This document shows positions 32,501 through 44,387 of a DNA stretch of 64,000 nt, piece after piece (the first letter of the stretch is position 1; every line of letters starts with the position of its first letter). The stretch spans positions 2,604,001 through 2,668,000 of the forward strand of contig NC_037310.1 of the NCBI RefSeq assembly GCF_000143535.2, written 5' to 3'. The translations under genes were made by a program, and so were the position numbers. The DNA is from Botrytis cinerea B05.10. Its lineage: Eukaryota; Ascomycota; Leotiomycetes; Helotiales; Sclerotiniaceae. The notes beneath the pieces were generated by a model. It saw only the letters and a list, made by a program, of their open reading frames with translations, was not told where the DNA came from and made no database searches.

Positions 32501-33328
32501 GCAAGATAACAATGAAAGATATGGTCAACACTTTCTGTTATGTTTAGAAAGAGGAGTAAATGGCTACAAGGAGCATAGTAGGAAGAACAATTTAGCAAAA
32601 TTTATCAAATGTAATGCACTTACTCATAAGCCGCGGCAAGAACTTGTCCAGTTGGTGAGAGAGCGATGGTCCTTGGCGTATGATCTAGTGTTACAGACCT
32701 CGTATGCTTTGGTGGACGCACAGTTAGGTCGTAAAGGTTGACCTGAAGATCGGTCGACAACACAGCAAGTAGAGATCCATCATCTGTGATTGTTGTTGCC
32801 GCCGGTCGTCGCAAGATCTTGAGTTCTCGTATGATGTGAACCTCCGGGGCTGTGACATCTATTATATGAATTCGAGATGAATTATAGGCTAGAACTAGAA
32901 TTCCACGAGGAGAAATGGAAAAATGACAGGCTTCACCTCCAGGCGCGCTGGATGAGCCTATCGATGTCGACACTAAATTGATGACCGTCTCCTGAGGTCG
33001 TAAGTATGCTTCGAATAAATTTCGCCTGACCTCTTGGGCAAATAGACCCCGCAGACGTGGAAGACTATCCTTATCTTCGAAAACAGGATTTGTTTTATGT
33101 GTGGCCGAGTAGGAAGGGCATTGGGCGAGTTGGTGCGAGTAAAGATAGGCTTGTTGCGAGATGCCCCTCCATCTTGAATTCAGCAGAACGAGGGAGGCAA
33201 AGGTATTGGCATTGGTCAGAAGAAGGATCCTAGAAAATGTGGTTAGAAGTTTTACATAACATTTCTGATTGATGCGCTCACTGTAGAATAATATCTTCCG
33301 GTAGCCTTTCAAATGCGGTCTTCTCCAT
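29593..33328 (-). CDS. Large F-box / WD-like protein ending in a CaaX box (spliced, 3 exons)
   Basis: 1,173 residues from exons 33282..33328, 32624..33229 and 29593..32461 (introns 52 and 162 nt, GTGAGC/TAG and GTAAGT/TAG). The first splice creates an F-box, MEKTAFERLPEDIILQILLL at 1-20 continuing through LLNSRWRGISQQAYLY, implying an SCF ubiquitin-ligase adaptor. A beta-propeller-like region follows at about 95-390 (FSISPRGILVLAYNSSRIHI, TITDDGSLLAVLSTDLQVNL, DLAAVGYSRGSVWLWGIPEN). Residues about 480-1150 are disordered, Ser/Pro/Arg-rich. The C-terminus is KKSAAKCIVM, a CaaX box (CIVM) preceded by lysines, predicting farnesylation and membrane attachment. The substrate is unknown. Confidence 0.85.
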
Positions 33329-34900
33329 CTTGGATGTTTCTGACAATTGTTCCTCAGAACCCACACAAGGGATTGAACTTATCGACGCGCTTCTATGCGA
33401 CATTTTTCTTGGAATTGAAGTCTATTGTCGTCAATTCATTTGCGCTGAATTAGAATTGCCGGAAAAGAAAAGCATCCAAGAGAGTAAATCTGGCTCGCAG
33501 ATTCGCATGCGCAAATACGAGTTCGAGGATCTCGACAGGAATATTAATCGAGCTTAAAGCTTAATGCTTAAGTTTAATGTAAGATTGATGTGATGGAAAA
33601 GCTCGCCTGAAACATGGTTGTAGCTAAGCCTCCAAGGCTATCTTCTCTCTCCGAATGGATGTTATTAAATTCAAGCGCCTTCACAGTGATTGAGGGTGAA
33701 ATAAAATCAATGTTGTAAGCAGCCAAAGATTCCCTGGAGATCAGGAATGATCGACGTCGCATCAACAATCGAGGGGGTCCAGCTTCCAATAATAGCACGA
33801 TTAAGGATTGGGGCAGAGGAACTTTTCTTTTGGAGTTTTGTACAAACAAACACGACGGGTGGTGTGAGGGGCGAGAAGTTGATATCTTGTGAAGCCGAAG
33901 ATGGTATTGCTCGTAAATAAGGGAGGCAGGCACATATTCCATTGCCTAGTATCGATCTATCTATCAATTCCATCTATGCTGGAGCCCCTGAGCCTTTTGT
34001 CTAACAACGATCAAAGGATCAAAAGACCTCCTACCCAGCACCTCGAACGGCGAGAACGGCAAATCGAAGGATCTCCATTTCAGGTACAAATCAAAATCCT
34101 AGACGCTCGGGAAAATGGATCTATGCACTCTTACGAATGAGAAATCGCATGTAAAAGCTAGTGGCACGAGATCCCGCCCAATTATGACATCTACCGCCCA
34201 ATAGCGTTTCGGCTCGAAGCTTTTGCAGGTGGTGTTGGGTGCATGTGTCTACTGGATACCTGGTATCTAACAGTTGGTCAACATACATATCACCAATTGT
34301 TATCCAACCGACGACAAGCCATGATATCGGCTGGAGCATCAGAGAGAATCACAATACCTGCTGAAGTATACCAGACGACGATGCTGTGAAGAAGTGCCTA
34401 CGTTAGCTATCTACGTCTACTTGAATATCTAGATATCTACCACAGGAATAACTTGTAGCAATTAGACAAAATATCGGTATCCGTATCCGTATCTTGCAGT
34501 ACGCACGCTTATTACGGTGGCCCGTACACACCTCCATACATTCTCGCTCTTCTGACAGTTTATTACTATGTACGGTAGAACCCGCAAGCGCCAACAATCG
34601 TGGGGAACCTCAGACCCTCACCTGATGCATTACATAATCCATTACTCAAATCCCCTTATTAGTCATTTATATGGAAACTTTCATCACTAGACTGAAGCTA
34701 AGCTCAAGCAAATTTTAGTTTCGCGAGGCCCTTTTCTTGCTTTCCAATCTTCGTTCCATCTTCCATCTTCCATCTTCCATCTTCCCACCTTCCCATCTTC
34801 CCACCTTCCCATCTTCCCACCTTCCCATCTTTCCATACCTACACATCTTTTTCATGAATTTTACCATTTCTTTCTCATTCTCTCTTTCTGTCTGTACATC
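33329..34900. promoter_or_regulatory. Divergent promoter region with CT-rich repeats
   Basis: 1.6 kb between the F-box gene (-) and the SnaD-like gene (+). Overlapping short frames at 33574..33973 are unconvincing. A strong pyrimidine tract with tccatct and cccaccttcccatcttc repeats lies at about 34755-34835, just upstream of the plus-strand start. Confidence 0.45.
34755..34835 (+). repeat. Polypyrimidine tandem repeat in a 5' leader
   Basis: Units of ccatctt (three) and then cccaccttcccatctt (about three) form an almost pure C/T tract ending about 65 bp before the SnaD-like ATG. CT tracts often sit near fungal transcription starts; that role is inferred. Confidence 0.6.
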
Positions 34901-36624
34901 ATGCCATTGCAAGACCTTGATTATGAGGAACTTACCAATACCTTAATTAACAACTTTAATATTTTAGCAGATGAAGTTCAACTTCTAAGTGATAGAAAGA
35001 CAATTCTAGAACACAAACTGCGATATTCGCATTCTCAAGTAAGTTTGAATATTTTCTTTGCAATTACACCCCCCCCATGTCCTTTTAATGATGTACACAA
35101 ATAGCTCTAGAACAAAGTTACTTGTTGCAAAGTAGCAATGCCGATAAACTACCAAATTGTCTGAATTTTTTTGACTCTCAACGTCATTTTATCACTTTGG
35201 AATTAGTTTTGCGCGAACAAGACTAACATTTCCTTTTGTAGTATCAATCTTTGGCAGATAAATATGCCCCCTCAGACCCTGAGATAGCTAGTACACTGGC
35301 AAAGCTTCAACTTCCGCCAGATTTACAAGTAACTGTTCCTGATCGTGGTGGGTTTGTTCCGTTGCCGCTTCGTAAGCAGCCAACCTCAAAGCAGCAGACT
35401 GCCGTTGCAATAAGGGACGGAAGAAAGGCAGCGCAGCGTCTTGCGGCTTTATCTGGAAAGTCTGCCGGATCTACAACTAGTAAAAGTATATCCGGTGGGA
35501 GTAGTAATATGAGATTTTCACCACATCGAACCTCCCTTTCAACTGTTCTCGAACAAGATTTCACTGTGCCTGGAAAGAAGAGTTCATTATTGTGTCCATT
35601 TGTAACTATGCCTGACGGAACGAAATCCATGAAGAATCCAAATGCTCAGGATACCAGCACTGGTGAATCCGATCAACCTTTGACTCCTGCCGATAACCAA
35701 GACCCCACTCCCCACCACTCCTCAGATCCTATATGTGCGCAAATGTACGCCGAAACGATGTCGTCCCCGCCCCCATCAGCATCAGGCCCTGGAGCTCAAT
35801 GTCCAATTCGATATCTTAATCAGCATTCACCTGAAGAGATAGCACGATACTTTGAGGTTCACAAACACGAGGTTCCCCGCAGTCATGAAATATGCGTCAA
35901 GCGATATCAACGAAACGAGGATGATGTAAGGATGCTAGATGCAAAATATGGAAACTTAGTGAGCATGATTCAGGGCCTGGGTCAAAAACATCAGCCAATG
36001 TTACCTACAAAGGAAGAGCAAGAAGCATATGAGGTCGAACGTGCTTCCAATGAGAGAGTGGAGAATTGGGCAAATAATGTCAGTGTTGATGGGAACGATT
36101 CGCTGCCTGGATCTCAATCTACTTCCGCAGACGACAGAGAAAGCCGCTTCGATAGGCCAATGAAGGAAGTTAGGGTTGGAGAGTCTCCAAGCAGACCATG
36201 GGGAATCTCTGTTCCAATCTATGATCAACCACCAGACCATAGACCTGTGTCTCCACCACCAGCGCCTGTATCGGTTCCCTTGGACAATTTTTCAAAACCT
36301 CCCGGAAAATGTCCATTTGGGCACACGGCTGGATCAAATACACAACCAAAATCAACACAAGAATTACCAGCGACTCCAGTTGATGCACAAATACCAGCAG
36401 GCTGCCCTTTTAGCCAAGGCCAAAAGGCTAATAAAGAAGAAGCTCCCTCCACAAATTATGATGCACCTCCCATATTACACGACCAACCAACCTTCATCCA
36501 GCCCGAGCAACTCCAGATGCAGGGGAATGGACCAAAGATGATATTCACAGGGCCCGTGTTTATAGGATATCCGATCGAACAGGCAGTGGCCTTCATGAAA
36601 CAATACCAGGCACAAAATGAATGA
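34901..36624 (+). CDS. snaD: SnaD-like spindle-pole-body-associated protein (spliced)
   Basis: 506 residues from exons 34901..35038 and 35242..36624 (203-nt intron, GTAAGT/TAG). The N-terminus is a predicted coiled coil (LINNFNILADEVQLLSDRKT through SQYQSLADKYAP, about 16-54). The distinctive feature is a set of short Cys-Pro motifs: LLCPFVTMPDG, QCPIRYLNQHSPEEIARYFE followed by HKHEVPRSHEICVKRYQ, GKCPFGHTAG and AGCPFSQ. I recall this pattern from Aspergillus SnaD-type proteins annotated as spindle pole body associated; the spaced Cys/His may bind metal, which is inference. The C-terminal MIFTGPVFIGYPIEQAVAFM is conserved-looking. Without the splice the N-terminal coil would be lost. Confidence 0.72.
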
Positions 36625-37138
36625 ATATACGATTTGATGACGAATTATTGATAGCGAATGGTTTTGGGATTTGATTTTTAGCGATGGCGTTTTAGTGGTG
36701 CATATGGAGCGGATGCAAATGGCGTTCTCTTGTAGGAGTATTGTTCTATTTTCTGCACCACAAGGTTGCTTTTGATCAAGGCAGGCAGGCATACATTAGG
36801 TTAACTTCATAGTGAACAAGAGTCATGAAACACTGCGAATTATCAACATGTTCAAAACAAATGACATAAAGATGCTACAGAGCAAGTGAATGTTTTCTTG
36901 CATCTTAAGTGTTGGTGGCATCAAAAGTTTTTGTACTCTTTTACCTTCTAACTAGATATCGTCGTCTTCTAATACAAAGAAGACATGCATAAACCATACA
37001 CCCTTTAATCATTTCCATCTTCCGAACGCCAAACTGTGGTGACACAACTAGACCCAATCAAACCCAGTACGTATCCAGCATACATTTCATACAACATGCC
37101 CCATCATGATTGACATACCAAAACCCCATACGCGAAAT
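36625..37138. other. Convergent 3' intergenic region
   Basis: 514 bp between convergent stops; no gene or RNA seen. Confidence 0.5.
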
Positions 37139-38317
37139 TTAAGTCCCCGCCGTCTTTCCCTTCCCCCCAATATTCCCTTCCTCATCTAAATCTCCACTTG
37201 CAAAAACGTCTGCCTCGTCCTCATCTACGAAGTCCGTGTATCCCGTCTGTGCATCTTCGTTGTCCCATAAAGAAATATCATCATCGTTCATTAATGCCGC
37301 ATCATCATTGTTAGCATCACTGTATTCTGCGGCAACTCTTCTCCCAGCAGCCACGTCCCCATTTGCCGCTTCGAGCTCTTCAATCTCGAGTTCTTTGGCG
37401 CGCGCCATGGTGCGCTGGTAGATAACATAGCCGACGGTGGCGCCGAGTCCAGCTCCAATGATTATGCTGGCGTAGTTGATGAGTTTGGTGGAGGCATCCA
37501 TTTCTTCGTCGCCGGCGAGTGAACCCAGACGACTGCCAATGAAAACGTGGATGAAGAGTTTGGGGGTTACCAAGGCGGTAGCGAGAGCATAGTTGAGGGG
37601 GTGCACGGTGGGGAACGTGGCGACGGCGGCATTCGAGAGGGAATATGGGAGGGGGCAGAGACGGATCATGCAGAGAATCTTGATGCCGTCGTGTTTGAGA
37701 GTCAGAGCGAGAGCTTCGAAGCGTTTATCTTTCCCCACGAGACGATGTACATAGCTTGAGAGGATGGTTCGGGAAGCGAGGAATGAACAGAGAGAACCGG
37801 CTACTGTTGCGCTCGCCACAATGGCCCAGCCTTTGGGAACGCCGTAGACAAATCCGGCGATGGTGATGGTGGAGGAATAGCCGATGAGAGGGGGGAATGC
37901 GGCGACGAATGTCATGGCCCATAGAATCATCCATCCTCCCCGCATGTCCCGCCAGCGTTCTGCGAATGGAGCAAGACTGGCGAAGATCTGATGTTGATAG
38001 ACTAGAAATAGAGCGATGAGAATAATGTTTAAAACCGCGGCTCCCACGGCAAGACATTTTTGTAGAGGAGAAAGCTTTTGCCATGTCGAGACGAACTTTC
38101 GTTGTAGTTTCTCGGCCTTGCGGAGAATTTGGTCTTTGAAGGATGTGGTAGGCTGGTTCGAATATGGCGAGGCGGAATTGTTTGCTCTTCGCACATTGGA
38201 AGATATGCGTCTGGACCATGGTGGCCTTTCTACGTGTTGATCTGGGGAGGAAGGCGTCTCGAGAGGACTGATGGGCAACGCCAATGCTCTCGCGGTCGAG
38301 CTGTAATCGGCGGGCAT
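37139..38317 (-). CDS. TVP38: Golgi membrane protein Tvp38 (DedA/SNARE-associated family)
   Basis: 392 residues, single exon. A cytosolic Ser/Pro-rich N-terminus (1-75) precedes several membrane segments: about 89-112 ([20 protein letters not shown]), 127-148, 155-185 and 225-260, with a final one near 280-300. The SNARE-associated (VTT/DedA) core reads [29 protein letters not shown] and [15 protein letters not shown], including the re-entrant Pro/Gly-rich loop. The tail is acidic ([20 protein letters not shown]). Members sit in Tlg2-positive Golgi vesicles in yeast. Length agrees with other filamentous-fungal Tvp38 proteins. Confidence 0.93.
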
Positions 38318-38729
38318 TGTCGAGGTGGACCGATTTGTGCTTGGAACACGAACCCCGAGATGGTAGATGGCTGGATAATAATTCGGGTTCTGTACCTCAC
38401 GAATCGAAGGTTGGCGTGTGCAAAAGAGCTAACGTGTCGTCGCACGATGCATTGATGAATGCCGACAAAGTGAGAATGTGGTTTGGGAGATGGCTTCTGC
38501 CCAGCATGTATGTATGGATGGACCTTCTAGTCGAGTAGGCACGTAGGGTCTCGAGGGCTGTGCTGATGGATTTTTTGAAACGGCGGAAAACGGAGATGCG
38601 TTGCTCACTAATAGCGTGGGCTCGGTATTTTAGGAAAGCAAAGGATGGAATGCAAGAATCACAGAAATGCACTTCTCACAGTATTACAAACATGCTGGGT
38701 GGAAGGATTGCCTAGGAGGAGGATTAAGT

Positions 38730-38777
38730 GGTGTGTGTATTTGTGTGTGTATGTGTGTGTGTGTGTGTGTGTATGTA
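38730..38777. repeat. GT/TG microsatellite
   Basis: Interrupted GT tract on the plus strand (GT runs separated by AT and TT), about 400 bp upstream of the tvp38 start. Confidence 0.8.
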
Positions 38778-39330
38778 TCTCATCTTCAACGCGACGCCGC
38801 ACTCCTGCTTCGACGTCACTTTTGTCTTTGCACATCCATCCCTACCATTGATGAATGCCTACCTCCGTCGCACTCAGGCTTTTTGTGAGGGGTCGTGGAG
38901 ATCCATCACATGATGAAGGGTTTCGCAGAGCAGCTCATTGTGAAAAGGGGTTGTGTACCTAGGGAGGGAGATGCGAGGCCTGTGTATGTATGTATGTTCT
39001 CTGGGACCGAGCTGGATCGTTCGAAGCTGAAAGGAGATGTGCATGGCGAAGGTGGTGTTATTCGTATTTGTTATTGTTATTGTTATTATTATATAATGTG
39101 ATAATCATAAGAAGTGTTACAACAGGGGCTTCTCAGGTGTACACTATGCACATCCCTTGTAGTTTACAGTTAGAAAGCTTCGAACTTAAACTTGAAGTGT
39201 GCCTGCCGACCTACCTACCGCGAACCTCAGATCGTAAGAGTTAGCCAAAAGTTAGACCAATCCCTATCAACGTCAATGTGCTATACTCAAGTAGTAATGT
39301 GTTTTATTGCACTGTGTCGCGCTGTGTCGT

Positions 39331-39356
39331 CTTGTCTTGTCTTGTCTTGTCTTGTC
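39331..39356. repeat. (CTTGT)5 minisatellite
   Basis: Five exact CTTGT units followed by C, flanked by degenerate tgtcg units (39313-39330 and 39355-39361). Confidence 0.8.
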
Positions 39357-40155
39357 GTGTCTATCTTGTGTGTATTTCGTATTCCTGACTGATATATGCT
39401 CCTTGACGCTTCTGCTTCCGCTTCTGCTCCTGCAGCTACGTGCTTTTTCTCTCGCCTCACCGCTTGCATGGCCGTCCTGTCTAGTCAGCACATCGACATA
39501 CACACCCAATCCATTCGTCGTGCCTCTCCCCTATCCTTTCCCTGCGTTGGAAGATATCACTGCGACGGACTATATTTTGCTTGGCTGGTTCTTGCTGTAC
39601 AAATCGGATCGATCCAGCAGTCGAGCCAATGAAAGTCCACTTCTTCTAGAAACTAAAGGAAACCCCGACCCCGATAGGCCAGCCTCATCATCTTGTGGAG
39701 AGCTAGAGGTGCTGTCCGACATTCCAAAACCCCACGAATCTACCTGTCGAAAAACACCATTTGCAGATAAATCCCCTTTCTTTCTCTTTGCTTCCTTTTC
39801 TTAAATTAAATCCATGTTCGGTCGGAAAAAGAAAGGTGTAATCTCTCCCATCGTTCATCTGACAATGTAAGAGCCTGGTGCCTTTGTTGTGTCGAGCCTT
39901 GCTACGGATCACCGTATTGTCTTGCCTTACTGCGTACATCTTTCGAGGTGTCTTTCCCTGATCGAATCATCAATCGCGAACTCCGGTCTCACCTACCTTA
40001 CATTTCTTAAACCGCCCCCCCCCCCCCCTCAACAACTATCCTTTTTATAAACTTTCTGCACTTTCATTTCTTGCTTCTACTTCCTTCGAAATACGCCCTT
40101 TCTAAAAGCCATACAATAATCTAATCCGATCGTTGCTCAAAGACCCTTGGCGAAA

Positions 40156-42470
40156 ATGGTGGCCGACGATACTTATGAGATCTGCCTGCCTATCCTCGAA
40201 GATGCCACCCTTGAGGACGAGGACAAGACGGATAAATTGGAGGACCTGCTAAAGAGTGAAACTACCATGACAGGAACAGTGTTGGAGAATGCTGTATTGG
40301 ATGTATTATGGCGATATCGCGAGAGCGCTGCGAATGCCGCTAACTCACCACCCGCAATGCGACATACGGTTCTGCGTCGGCCATCCCCTGCTCCATGGCA
40401 GATCCCACGTGTCGGAACACCATTATCTTCATCCCCTCGTCTTGGAGTCAGTCCCCTCGCTCCCCATGGATTTATGCCACAATCGTTCTCTCGAACAAAG
40501 TCTATCCAGGGTTCCCCTTTTACCTCACCGCGACCTTCCCCACGACTCGCATTTTCCAGCCCTGCGATCCCTCATAGTCCAAACCTGAATGCATACGAGT
40601 TTCCGACTGATACTAGCCCTACGCAAGACATATATGGGGATTATGGAAGTGAAAATGTAGACTGGCTCGTGAATGATGATGCTGTTAGTATTACTTCATC
40701 GTCCATCGGAGGAAGTGGCCTCAACGCTGCAGCTGCTGAATACATTTCCCCGCAACAAAGCGATATGAGCTCTCATGAAATGTTACGGTCAATTTTTGGC
40801 CCCTCCAAATCAGTTGAAGAAATCGAAGCTGCCCTTGCTTTACACGGATATGACCTGAGCGCTACGATTGCTGCTTTCATGGATAGCCAATCTGCCGAAG
40901 CTGCCGTACAGGCAGATGGAGATGGCACAAAAGCTATTCTAATTGGTAAATCTATGGCAGCGGATGTGCCTCGGCCGAACACTCCTGCTGGACAACAACG
41001 GAGTGGTGTCGTCTGTCGATTTTGGCTGTCTACTGGACAATGTCTACGTGCGGATTGTAGATTTAGTCATGATTTGAGTAACCACATTTGCAAGTAAGTT
41101 TCTTTCGATTCCTATGGATTTACACCCCTCATTGTTGTGCAGGTATTGGGTTATGGGCAACTGCCTTGCAGGCGATACTTGTATCTTCAGCCACGATCCC
41201 TCATCGTTTATGAGCCGACTCTCTCTCGAAGGGGGCAGCACACCTCCAACTTCAAATGCACAACCTAGTTTCCAGTTTCAAGATTATAATGCATTCCCAT
41301 CTTTACAATCAATGCAAGAACAGTGGCCAAATTCTTATTCGTCGTCGAATGCTTTCAGTAACTATCAACAGGGCGGTTTTACTCCACCGCCTGGTTTCAA
41401 AAGTCTACAAGGTTATAACAGTGATGGAAGTCAGCGATCTCGACCAAGCAGTCGGGCTAGAGATGCTCCCATAGCCCCAGCTCTTGATGATACGGAAGCT
41501 TTTCCATCGTTAGGCGCTGTGAGTACAAAGGGCAAGAAGCATCACGGGAAGCGAGGTGGTCACGGGCACAACCACAAAGAAAATAACAGTCCAAGCTCCC
41601 TTGCGGATGTGGTAAAACTATCGCCTTCGCCAGGTCCTGGTATGATGCAAGAAAAGAAGAAGATTGGCAGAAATGGTAGCTCCAACAATGTCCGCAATGG
41701 CGAGAACAGCGCTGCTGCACAAGCTATCTCACCCCCTCAACACATTCCGTGGTTAGAAACAGGAGAAAGAGCCAACAAAGCATACCTCAAAGCCAGACAA
41801 GATGCAATCAAGCATGGTGGTTTGAGGAACAAATTCTTACAAAGGTTAGTCACGAATCACATAACAAAATGCATTTTTATTAAGTCAATTTAGTGCCGCT
41901 CAAGCTTGGAACCGTAATGATGCACGTGCTGCAAAAGCACTTAGCCTTCGTGGTCAAAGTGAAAACGATCTTATGAGGAAAGCACACCGAGAAGCGGCTC
42001 GTGAGCTTTACGAAGAACGCAACAAAAGCAACTCCCCAAATGCGGAGCTTTACGTCGATTTACACGGTCTCCATCCCGAAGAGGCTGTTGAATACCTGGA
42101 GCGCGTCCTTCTAGATAACAGCAAAGAATCGAGACCCGTTTATGCTATTACAGGTACAGGTCATCATAGCAAAAACGGCAAAGATAAGGTTGGCAAAGCC
42201 ATTCGTACATTCTTGAACGAATGGAGATATGCATACCGCGAGTTTTCAGTCCCTGGTGATAGAAACAACGTAGGTGGTATTTTGGGCATTGACGCTAGAT
42301 CTTATGACAAGACATTGTCTAGGGAAAGCAACGGCGTAGATGGTTCAAAGGAAGAAGTTGATATCTTGAGTCAAGGTCATGAGATTGGTGGTGGTAAAAT
42401 CAAGCTTCTAGTGCGAAACCAAGATCGAAGTCAAGATGTTCCTAAAGGACCTAGCGGTAAAGGTCGATGA
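40156..42470 (+). CDS. CUE - tandem CCCH zinc finger - DUF1771 - Smr protein (spliced, 3 exons)
   Basis: 738 residues from exons 40156..41093, 41143..41844 and 41894..42470 (introns of 49 nt each; GTAAGT/CAG and GTTAGT/TAG). Domains: a CUE-like ubiquitin-binding helix bundle at about 205-246 (SSHEMLRSIFG... HGYDLSATIAAF); two CCCH fingers at about 286-331 (CRFWLSTGQCLRADCRFSH and CKYWVMGNCLAGDTCIFSH), the first intron falling between them; a DUF1771 helix (AYLKARQDAIKHGGLRNKFL ... RKAHREAARELYEERN); and an Smr domain at about 600-690 with YVDLHGLHPEEAVEYLE and the ITGTGHHS loop. CUE plus Smr is the plan of yeast Cue2, the no-go-decay endonuclease, so mRNA cleavage at stalled ribosomes is likely. 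The first in-frame ATG is used. Confidence 0.9.
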
Positions 42471-42523
42471 CCTAAAATTAAAGAATAAATAAATTATTAA
42501 ACAATTTTAATTATCTGTCCTCT

Positions 42524-43690
42524 CTATATCTTTGCTCCGGATTTTTCTTCTTTGATTTTATTCCTAGCATCAATGATTTCTGCAACTGACACGTCCTTTT
42601 TTTCTTCGAGATGACCCGTGCTTTGCAATTTAGCAATGAGCTCTTCATCCCCAACATGAGCGTTATGCTACATTATGTATGAGTTTCAAGTAATAGAATG
42701 CATGAGCGGAAACTTACCTCGAATTCTGGCTCTTGCTCGTATGCAATCCTAGCCGCATCTACATGTGATCAGTTAGTAACGGGCATTCAATTTGTCCTCT
42801 ATGCCACTCCAAATTCTCAACTCACCAACCAGCATCCTCGCTGTCATCCCCCATACTTTAAAGCGTGCCAAACCCTTCTCTTCCTGTTCCTCGAGCTCTT
42901 CAGCAATAGCAGCCTGTCCTCCCTCTCTAACCTTCGGCCTCGATACCTTCTGGTTGGTAATCGGCACATAGAAATTATGCATCCGCCACTTTGTATCATG
43001 CCATTCATGCCAAGCTCCACTATACCAATCACTTTTCTTCCCCGGTAATAAAGATTCATCTTCTTTCCTCACTTCATCTTCCATGCGCAAAAAGTTATGA
43101 AAAGGAGCAGAAAACACAGCCGCTACTTCTCGGGCATCGAGCCGCGGCATCAAATCCTCTTCTACACTAGCTTCTCTCTCACTCGTTGCATTGTCGGCGT
43201 GGAGAAATGCAACGCAGGGTCGCACAGCCAATGCCGTTCTAGCCAAGCTAAATGGAAGCTGGCATAGATGTTCTATTCTAAACGGCGCCGGAATCTTGTG
43301 ATCGTATCTCGGCAGGCCGATTTCCTCGCTAGCTTCTCGTCGGGCAATCTCAAACGGCGTCTCGGAAAGCGCATCGGCTTTCCCGCCGGGAAACGCAGCT
43401 TGGCCGGAAAAGTTTCGGAGGGTGGTCGAGCGCATGGTGATGACGACTCGGAGGTCTCCTCGGCGGTCTGCAAAGAGCAGCACGAGGACTGCGGCTCGGC
43501 GACTTAGGGGGAGGAGATTCCATACTGTGTCGAAGGGTGGTGGTTTGTAGGCTCGGAGTCGGGCTAGTGCTCCCTTAGGAATATTGTGTTAGGGGGTTTT
43601 AGAGTTGCGTGCTATGCTCATAAAGTGTCTACTGGGTGTTGAATGTCATGTGGAGGTACTTACTATTGAAGCTGCGGAAAGCGGAGCCAT
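42524..43690 (-). CDS. Nudix hydrolase, CoA diphosphatase-like (spliced, 4 exons)
   Basis: 319 residues from exons 43664..43690, 42826..43573, 42718..42758 and 42524..42667; all joins keep frame (GTAAGT or GTGAGT donors, AAG or TAG acceptors). The Nudix box is intact at residues 72-96, from GGKADALSE to REASEEIGL, preceded by NFSGQAAFP, the arrangement of CoA pyrophosphatases (yeast Pcd1, human NUDT8). It should cleave CoA or short acyl-CoAs to 3',5'-ADP and phosphopantetheine. The C-terminal extension (about 265-319) is charged and helical. No PTS1 is visible (C-terminus GAKI), unlike peroxisomal relatives. Its 3' end is only 53 bp from that of the convergent CUE/Smr gene. Confidence 0.9.
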
Positions 43691-44387
43691 GCTACTTGCA
43701 TCGAAGTATTGGTGCTTCTAAGATGCTTTGTTGAAGTTCTGCTACCTCATTATCTTCTATCTGAATTGAGTTTTCTGGAGATAATTTCGAATCTTTTGAA
43801 ATTTCATTCATGCTCTTTGATAATACCTAGCAAGTAGGTATTTCAGTACATGACGACAAGCCGAGGTCGAGGCAATGAAGTCATTGAATGGGTGTGGGGT
43901 AATGCACAAATACGAAATGATAACATAAATAATGCATAAATGGTACAAATGCTTACCTACCGCTATCAACCTGGAACCTACAAGGTTTCCTACGACATGT
44001 TGATATAAGGGTGGCTTTTTTCTTGGGCAAACGTTCCTGTCATCATCCACTTTGGTAGAATTGTATGGTGTGATATACACGAATATGATATGATATCTGA
44101 GCTGCGCATCTCCATTGGTACCCCAGATTGCGCCATCCTCTTCCGGTCTTTGAAAGGAAGAATCAGCGGGATTCAGTCGAGATAGCTTGAGATACACCGT
44201 TCTCAATTGTTCTCTCTTGATTTGTTCATTGGATTCAAATCTGTATAAAGATGGACGAATGAGCCGGTTGCTAGCCATTCAACAACCTCCACTGATCGAG
44301 TACAGACAGTACATAGCTAGGTCTTATCTCGGCGTATTTGAGTCCATTATCACATTTGCAAACGATAGAGAAATAAATCACACAGTC
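43691..44387. promoter_or_regulatory. Divergent promoter of the Nudix and carbonic anhydrase genes
   Basis: 697 bp between divergent starts. The frame of the carbonic anhydrase exon 1 is open upstream to about 44187 with no better start. No RNA gene seen. Confidence 0.45.

Larger units (their letters stand above)
38318..40155. promoter_or_regulatory. Long divergent intergenic region rich in simple repeats
   Basis: 1.8 kb between tvp38 (-) and the CUE/Smr gene (+). Contains a GT-rich tract (38730-38777), TTATTG repeats (39067-39091), CTTGT repeats (39331-39356) and a run of 14 C (40015-40028) close to the plus-strand start. Open frames here are repeat artefacts. Confidence 0.5.

Noticed and set aside
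33574..33973. Two overlapping minus-strand ORFs between the F-box and SnaD-like genes
   Set aside because: They overlap in different frames, neither has a recognisable motif, and the region is a divergent promoter.
38645..39101. Plus-strand ORFs rich in Cys-Val (VCVCVCVC)
   Set aside because: Translation of the GT microsatellite in the tvp38 promoter region.
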